DNA of 64,000 nucleotides from Adiantum capillus-veneris. Its lineage: Eukaryota > Streptophyta > Polypodiopsida > Polypodiales > Pteridaceae. A model generated the notes under the pieces. It was not told the origin of the DNA and made no database searches. It saw only the letters and a list, made by a program, of their open reading frames with translations. Below are positions 58,801 to 64,000 of this stretch, piece after piece (the stretch's first letter is position 1; each line of letters starts with the position of its first letter). The stretch is from NCBI GenBank assembly GCA_014529385.2, contig CM043964.1:104519587-104583586 (forward strand), in the 5' to 3' direction. The translations under genes and the position numbers were made by a program.

Positions 58801-59328
58801 CAATGGTTCAAGATTATCATGGAGGGTCGCAACGCTACTGTGCGTAGAGGAGAGTCTGGTTTTCTTGAGGTGGATTCTACTAAGAAATGGACTGACCTAA
58901 GAGACACTTTCGTACTACCCGAGCATTGTGAACAAGTAAGTATATAAATAGTTAACATCCCCCTTTTACAAGTTATGTGCTTGAAAGCTCTCATGTAAGT
59001 TATGTGGCTCTGGCAGGTAGTATTTCATCCTACAAAGTCTACATCAAATTGGTGGTACGTCATAGAGGTAGCCCCTCGTAGTGCAAGGACGTATGAAGGC
59101 TACCATGTGCCAATCACAACGACATCAATGGAGGAGATTAATAGAGAAGATGCTCAATCAGAAGCCGCTGCGGTGGTGCCAGACGAGCATCAAGATGCTA
59201 CTACTCTATATGGGATGCATGCAGAGGAGCTACAAAATGAAACAGAGGATATGTGTTTAAACGGAGAGCTCTATATAGATATAGGAAGTTATGCTGAGTT
59301 ATGCGAGGATGAGAGAGAGATCTCTTAA
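55873..59328 (+). pseudogene. CACTA transposase (Transposase_21, DUF4218, DUF4216), one internal deletion
   Basis: Exon 1 is 55873-56405 and the remains of exon 2 are 56411-56965. Exon 3 is 57049-57653, exon 4 57728-58492, exon 5 58573-58935 and exon 6 59017-59328, all later introns being 74-83 bp GT-AG. Exon 2 has the Transposase_21 core (LAMDGVNPFG), exon 4 the DUF4218 region (KLVQWISQKEIDVDSIPFAK, FLERFMKTLKGYVRQKARPE), and exons 5-6 the DUF4216 region (VAELTYFGTLQEILRIDYRG, NWWYVIEVAPRSARTYEG). A deletion of about 270 bp between GAT repeats fused exon 1 to exon 2, removing intron 1's acceptor and the CPNDC/CPKC region. The fused frame is preserved but for a single TGA at 56407-56409. The rest appears open. 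Confidence 0.9.
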
Positions 59329-59600
59329 AGCCACAAATATTGTATTTGAACAATTTTGCTCCGTGCTGTAAAAGCTCTGGCTCTCTAAGTACCTTCCATG
59401 GTGTATAACGCTCTTTTAGACTCGCGCTCACATCTTTTGATTGAAAATTTTGAGTTTTCGACTTGCCTCTTCTATCACTCGATTCATTGCGTCATTGTAT
59501 TTATATGCGTCATTACGTCATTGTATTTAATGGTCTTTGCGTCATTGTCTACTCTATTCATTCAATATTAAGTTTAAATATTCGTGTGTTTAATGCAGGT

Positions 59601-60914
59601 ATGGATGATGAGGAGTTTCTTTCTTCTTTGTCACCGCAGCAGAGACAGTGGTACGTGGAGCGTCATCGCTCTGGCGCATCATCGCGCGTTCCTACACCAT
59701 CCGCATCTCCCTCTCTTTCGGAGCATTCGGCGCGCTCCGAAGCTTCGGCGTCGACGAGACGAGCGTCACACTCGTCTAGACACCGGCGCCCTAGTGGTGG
59801 CGGTGGCGGTTGTTGTGGGGATTCCGCCACCGATGCCTCCACACCACCTCGTGTTCGACGAGGCTCTTTACCCTCCCCTTCTTTGCCCGCCCCCACACCA
59901 GCCACAGCATCGCCGCCTATGCCAGGTTTTGCACGGCTGACTGTTCCTAGAAGCTACACACCTCTACCTACTCCGCCAGGAGCCACCCCACTCGACACTC
60001 CTCGCTTCGGGGCCCAGACGCCGGTGGAGACACCTGACGTCCGTACCCCCATCGACACGCCGCTAGAGACCCCTGCCGGGACACCCAGGTTCACGCGTCA
60101 CCGGCCAGAGGGCTTGCCTTACTCCGTCGACATCAACGGCGGCATCATCATGGATGATGACGGCAAGAAGGTGATCTCGCGCATGCGTGGTCTTTGCTCT
60201 CAGCTGTTTAGACACTATATACTAAACAAATGGAGTGAAGTACCAAGTGATTTAAAAAACAGAGTCATCAGCATACTTCATGATGAGTTTCCCGTTCCAA
60301 CACGGGATCAGCGCTTCAATGAAGACCTGATGAAGATTCGAATGCGCGAATACTGCAAACACAAGCGTTCCGAAGTGCAAAAAGCAATCAAGAATGGGTG
60401 GAACAGGCCAGATTGGCTGGCCAAAGAAGATTGGAAGAATGCGAAGAAAGCAGCGCGCGAGAATCCTGACAAGTGGAAGCAACAAAAGGATGCAGCCAGA
60501 GCGCGAGTAGAGGCAGGGAGCTCGCACCACTTCGGGAGTGGTGGATGGGCATCATTTGAGGCCGATTTTGTAAGTCTTTTCACATTGCTCTTTATGCATG
60601 TTCGATAGTTTAGGGTTTATGAGTTTTTTAGTTCTAACATAATGAAATCTTTGTATGTTTTGACAGTGGTCGATGACAGGACGTGATCCCACACCGTACG
60701 AGCGCGAGTACGCAGGCAAGAAGGGCTTAAACGCCCTGATGGACATTCTCAGTTCTCGCGGCGGCATGGTTAGTATTAGGGTTTACTCTTTTTTATTTTT
60801 TGTATTGTTTTATAAATGTCGTTATATGTTTATATTTACTGAAAACTGTCTTATTGTCTTTTTTTGCAGAATCCGACAGATACGCCGCTTGGACGCGATG
60901 AGACGTCTGACTAA
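59601..60914 (+). CDS. CACTA second gene, Transposase_24/TnpA-like, intact
   Basis: Three exons, 59601-60569, 60667-60768 and 60870-60914, have GT-AG introns in phase 0 and encode 371 residues ending at TAA. The order is MDDEEFLSSLSPQQRQWYVE, a Ser/Arg-rich segment with a Gly run, a TP-rich spacer with ETPDVRTPIDTPLETP, then a conserved domain (SQLFRHYILNKWSEVPSDLK, HDEFPVPTRDQRFNEDL, CKHKRSEVQKAIKNGWNRPD) and WSMTGRDPTPYEREYAGKKG. This C-terminal pattern resembles plant Transposase_24 proteins. I infer a subterminal-repeat-binding role from element context. It is preceded by a possible splice acceptor (TTTAATGCAG), so a 5' untranslated exon may exist. Confidence 0.82.
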
Positions 60915-61269
60915 ACGACGTCAGTTTAGCCATAGCTAGATAGCATTAGTTTAGGGTTTCTCATAGCTTATGTATCATGAGACGGATTTTATACGTCTTT
61001 TTGAACCATGTATATTATTACATTTGTCACCGCAGTTCCTTTTGCCAATAAATTCTTTATGCCTATGATGTTGTACAATTGTCATTATTACATTTGCCAA
61101 TCAATTCATTTTGCCTATGATGTGTACAATTGTCAATTTTGCAAACAATGCGTCTTGTGGGTGACTATTTTGGGTCTCTTATCTACCTTTGCACTTTTTA
61201 AAAAAAAGTGAATCAAGTACAATATGGTTGATGGGTGGCAGGGCATTGAATGCCCTGCCACCAAAAAAA

Positions 61270-61520
61270 TATTCTCTCGGGCGTCGCTATAAGCGTCGCT
61301 ATTTATGGCTCTGTAGCGTCGCTATGAGCGTCGCTATAGTCTTCTGTGAGACCGTCGCTATAGGCGTCGCTATATGCGTCGCTATATAGCGACGCTGATA
61401 GAGACGCATATAGCGACGCCTATAGCGACGCTCTCGTAGCGACGCTCGTAGCGACGGTTTTAGCGACGCCGGGGGTTATAAAAACCCAATGTATTTCCGT
61501 CGCTAATAGCGTCACAAGAG
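61270..61520. repeat. 3' subterminal repeat array of CACTA-2
   Basis: About twenty GCGTCGCTAT-type words occur in both orientations. They switch from mostly GCGTCGCTAT to mostly ATAGCGACGC around 61390, which creates a large potential hairpin. They are less diverged than in CACTA-1. Confidence 0.85.
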
Positions 61521-61539
61521 CACACAACCTCTTGTAGTG

Positions 61540-61830
61540 CTCATAAGAAACATCGTGTGCTTCCGTACAAGCACCACGTTTGGCATACATATCGTCTAAG
61601 GCATTGCCTCCATGACATCATTTTCCCACATCCCCTGATTAGCAATATCACCGTGAATTCTACTGCCCACTCTAGTGTGTTGAATAGCACCATGGCTTCC
61701 AAGAGGCAAGTAGCTGTGTCTGTCAAGGCTAGGCATACTATAAAAATTGCTTCCGCATCAGCCCACATTTGGCATACATATCGATTACCCCACTGCAGTA
61801 AGCCATATGAATTTGATTGATCAGGGCGGT
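61540..61830 (-). pseudogene. PPR gene relic, 5' part, split by CACTA-2
   Basis: The minus strand contains two PPR signature stretches about 180 bp apart. GVIDMYAKCGLMRKQ lies near 61785, and after frame changes NALDDMYAKRGACTEAHDVS lies near 61580, preceded by an H..I...G...DV stretch. (L/I)DMYAKCG is diagnostic of PLS-type plant PPR proteins. Several frameshifts and stops are present. It continues at 54125 on the other side of CACTA-2. Confidence 0.78.
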
Positions 61831-62110
61831 TCGGAACCGGCCCCCGGCGATATTTAAACTGGTCATATCTTGCCAACCGAAACCCCGATTGACAATCTGA
61901 AGAGACCGACATGCTCCTAAAAATGAGCACTTCCGACTCATGCATTTGTTTCATCTTCGAGCTTTTATCAACAGGTGCTCAATCCGGTACGGATCTGCTA
62001 CTGATTGAAATTAAAACTGTTATAACTTCTTATCCGTAGCTTCGATTGACGAGCCGTAAAGACAGGCATGTAGAGTCCTTCAAGTACTTTGAGATTGATT
62101 AATAAAACCC
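61830..62110. repeat. Repeat fragment related to 40171-40280
   Basis: It shares AAC.GGCCCCC, TTTAA.TGG.C.TATCTT and AGAC(C).ACATGCTCC blocks with the middle part of the element B 3' LTR. A second, weaker version of the same pattern follows at about 62015-62090. It is probably a fragment of a long LTR. Confidence 0.45.
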
Positions 62111-63479
62111 TAGCTATGACCACATTAATCATACTCAGTATGTGGCATTACCAAGAGATATTTTGGTCCTTAGAGCCCCATCTGATACACTTTTAGCTTA
62201 AAAATTGGCTTGTTAGCAAGCCCTTATAACTGTTGAACAATCATGCATGATTCAAATACACCTAATCGCCATTTCTTTGCTTATTTTCTTGTCATGGGAG
62301 CGAAGCGGCACGACATCGTGCAAGGCTATAGAGGCACTCATTTTTCTTGTCGTCTGTACACTAACAATAACTCCCAAGGATTTTATAAACATAGAACTGA
62401 TGTATAAAGTAGAGTGCTATTTGGTTATTGTTTGGCATGAATGTCTCTTGTCGTATGAATCTTTGTAGCAATACTCGTGTGAGCCCTTTGTGTTGCAAAT
62501 CTCATAGCTTTACGGGAGCTGATTTCTTTGCATTGCTGCATAAAGTGGTTTGGATTTAGCTTCCTTGCACTCTTTAAGTCTAAGAGGCTTGCCTTGCAAC
62601 CCGGACTCGTCTTATTTGATTTTAGCATTAGCTTTGAGGTCTTTCTCTTGGCCATAGTGCTCTCTCTCTTCTTTGTAGATGGCATGTACTTCAACGTGAC
62701 TAAGTTTTAGTTCCATAACTATCAATTAAGAAAATATATCATCATTGAAAAGACTTATCGTGAATTTAACAAGTCATAACTTTTAGATCTTGAAAGAAAA
62801 AGACAGGATAACTTAGTCATGCTACAAGAAAGAGATAAAATACATATCACCATGTCGTTGGAAAGAGACAAGATAACTTGATCAATTATATAATTTACAT
62901 TTGCAACTAGAGAGGAAAATAATCAAATCGTCACTTTAATCATCATCTTCTCATAGACCAAAAATCATTACAATGTCATAGCCCCCTCTCTGGGCATCGT
63001 TTAGACAGAGAGAAAGATCAAAAGAGTTAGGCCGGGTTGAGGGATTGTTTTGCTTGCCACTCTCAAGGTGGATAAGTACATTGCTTAAAAAGTATCTTTT
63101 GTTTTTCTCTTGTGGCACTAACATGCACTTCAAGAGTTTCTTACAAGTATGACATATGAAGAAGATGTCCATGGATTTATTTCAGGGAGGGGGATTAGTA
63201 GATATGCATTCTGGGGTGGCCTATGGAAAATCTCTCTCGTTCTGCTTTCTAGTTTTTATTTTCAAGTCATGAAGATAAGGAAAGCATGTCGTTGTTTTGG
63301 TATTTGTACATTACCCCCAATCCACAATGCTTATATAGACCCCCTTCTATCCAAAATGAAGCATCATGTTGCAGGAGTGCTGGTCATTGTGGCGATAGTT
63401 GTGTGCATGTAGATACTTCAAGGTCTGAAAAAAAAGCATTTATTATCTACAAATTACTATTTTGGAATAGATCTTTTTC
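62111..63479. other. Non-coding stretch without recognised feature
   Basis: Frames at 62247-62468, 62425-62694 (minus) and 63149-63412 show no domain. A loosely repeated AAAGA.A.GATAACTT pattern occurs near 62805-62880. Confidence 0.4.
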
Positions 63480-64000
63480 TCATTCAATGTTCACATAATT
63501 GCAAATGGCAGGTTGGCTACCATCTTCATTGCACTCTTTTATCCATTTCTGTACATGGACGCCATTCCAAAAACGTAAAATGAGCATTGCACACTCTATG
63601 TGGTGGACCATGGCAAGTGGATAAATAATGCCGTGATGAGCAATGTCCAAAAATGTGGCTTCATCTTTAACCTGCTGATCCACTGTGGCTTTGTCTTTAA
63701 CCTGCTGATCCACTTGTTCCTTTTGATGCTCTTTCTAGCTTCTCATTGCTCTTGAACTCAGTATACAACTGTAGCATAGATTGTATGCGGGTATCTATGC
63801 CTGTCAAAGTAATGATTTCAAGATTTCTTTGCTCCTGGAAAATCTTTATGATCTATTCAATAGTCTTCTTGACCATATATGTTCAATAATGAACCTGATG
63901 TCATTATAGATATGTCAACAGCAGCGGGCGCAAATACGAGAAAGATCTTCTCAAATACACGCTTTGCTAAGTCCTCTAAGAATTGGTAATAATGCTTTGG
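63480..64000 (-). pseudogene. Unidentified coding-like relic at window edge
   Basis: On the minus strand, 64000 to about 63860 is open and reads HYYQFLEDLAKRVFEKIFLV then FAPAAVDISIM, up to a TGA. An adjoining frame (about 63850-63712) reads FQEQRNLEIITLTGIDTRIQ and MLQLYTEFKSNEKLERASKG. A third (63713-63480) holds a 10-residue tandem duplication (VDQQVKDKAT, VDQQVKDEAT) and FLDIAHHGIIYPLAMVHHIE. The frames adjoin in order, which suggests one frameshifted gene that continues outside the window. I recognise no family. Confidence 0.4.
63654..63713. repeat. Two-copy 30-bp tandem repeat
   Basis: 63654-63683 and 63684-63713 differ at two positions only, and the repeat keeps the minus-strand frame (30 bp). 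Confidence 0.9.

Larger units (their letters stand above)
54126..61539 (+). mobile_element. CACTA-2 element, same family as CACTA-1, inserted in PPR relic
   Basis: The 7414-bp element has CACTACAAGAGG/CCTCTTGTAGTG termini and a CTC duplication at 54123-54125 and 61540-61542. Its organisation equals CACTA-1 but with a single transposase gene that retains the 3' exons. It carries the same tRNA-like and HMA segments, the same GA leader tract, an intact TnpA-like gene, and a richer 3' subterminal array. It has no MITE or other secondary insertion that I could find. Confidence 0.97.

Overview
The window is land-plant nuclear DNA that consists almost entirely of transposable elements. The evidence is plant-type CACTA elements with GT-AG introns, a chromodomain Ty3/gypsy element primed by initiator tRNA-Met, a dual-RNase H gypsy element, a BED/DUF659 hAT relic, a perfect-TIR Mutator-like MITE, a pentatricopeptide (PPR) gene relic and long (GA)n, (CA)n and (TA)n tracts. 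I cannot name the species. Nothing indicates bacterial, organellar or viral DNA, and I see no intact host gene.

Layout. 1-27921 is a three-level nest. The outermost level is an LTR element with a gag-like gene but no visible pol (5' LTR to 1958, gag from 2021, 3' parts to 27921). A minus-strand chromovirus (2375-22512, target duplication CTACC) lies inside its gag. A CACTA element (5656-13828, target duplication TAA) lies inside the left LTR of the chromovirus. A 494-bp MITE (214-707) sits in the outer 5' LTR. 28496-30605 is a decayed hAT transposase. 31300-41261 is a decayed dual-RNase H gypsy element, itself interrupted by a 674-bp TIR element. 41300-43440 is a second, 5'-truncated copy of a related pol. 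44585-48652 is a short-LTR element (target duplication CAAAG) whose 5' LTR carries an insertion with an L1-type ORF1. 48658-54125 is AT-rich, with an old tandem duplication and a CACTA-like non-autonomous candidate. 54126-61539 is a second CACTA element of the same family (target duplication CTC), inserted in a PPR relic that resumes at 61540. 61830-64000 holds repeat fragments and an unidentified coding-like relic at the right edge.

How the genes work together. Each CACTA element carries a Transposase_21/DUF4218/DUF4216-type transposase gene, a second gene resembling Transposase_24 (TnpA-like), 12-bp TIRs and subterminal GCGTCGCTAT repeats. Three transposase copies are present and each is broken at a different place, while the second gene is intact only in the right-hand element. 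Both elements also carry the same fragment of a host heavy-metal-associated (HMA) domain gene and a tRNA-like segment, so those acquisitions predate the divergence of the two copies. The chromovirus has gag, protease, RT, RNase H, integrase and chromodomain almost collinear, with a few stops and one frameshift, plus an unexplained coding-like leader upstream of gag.
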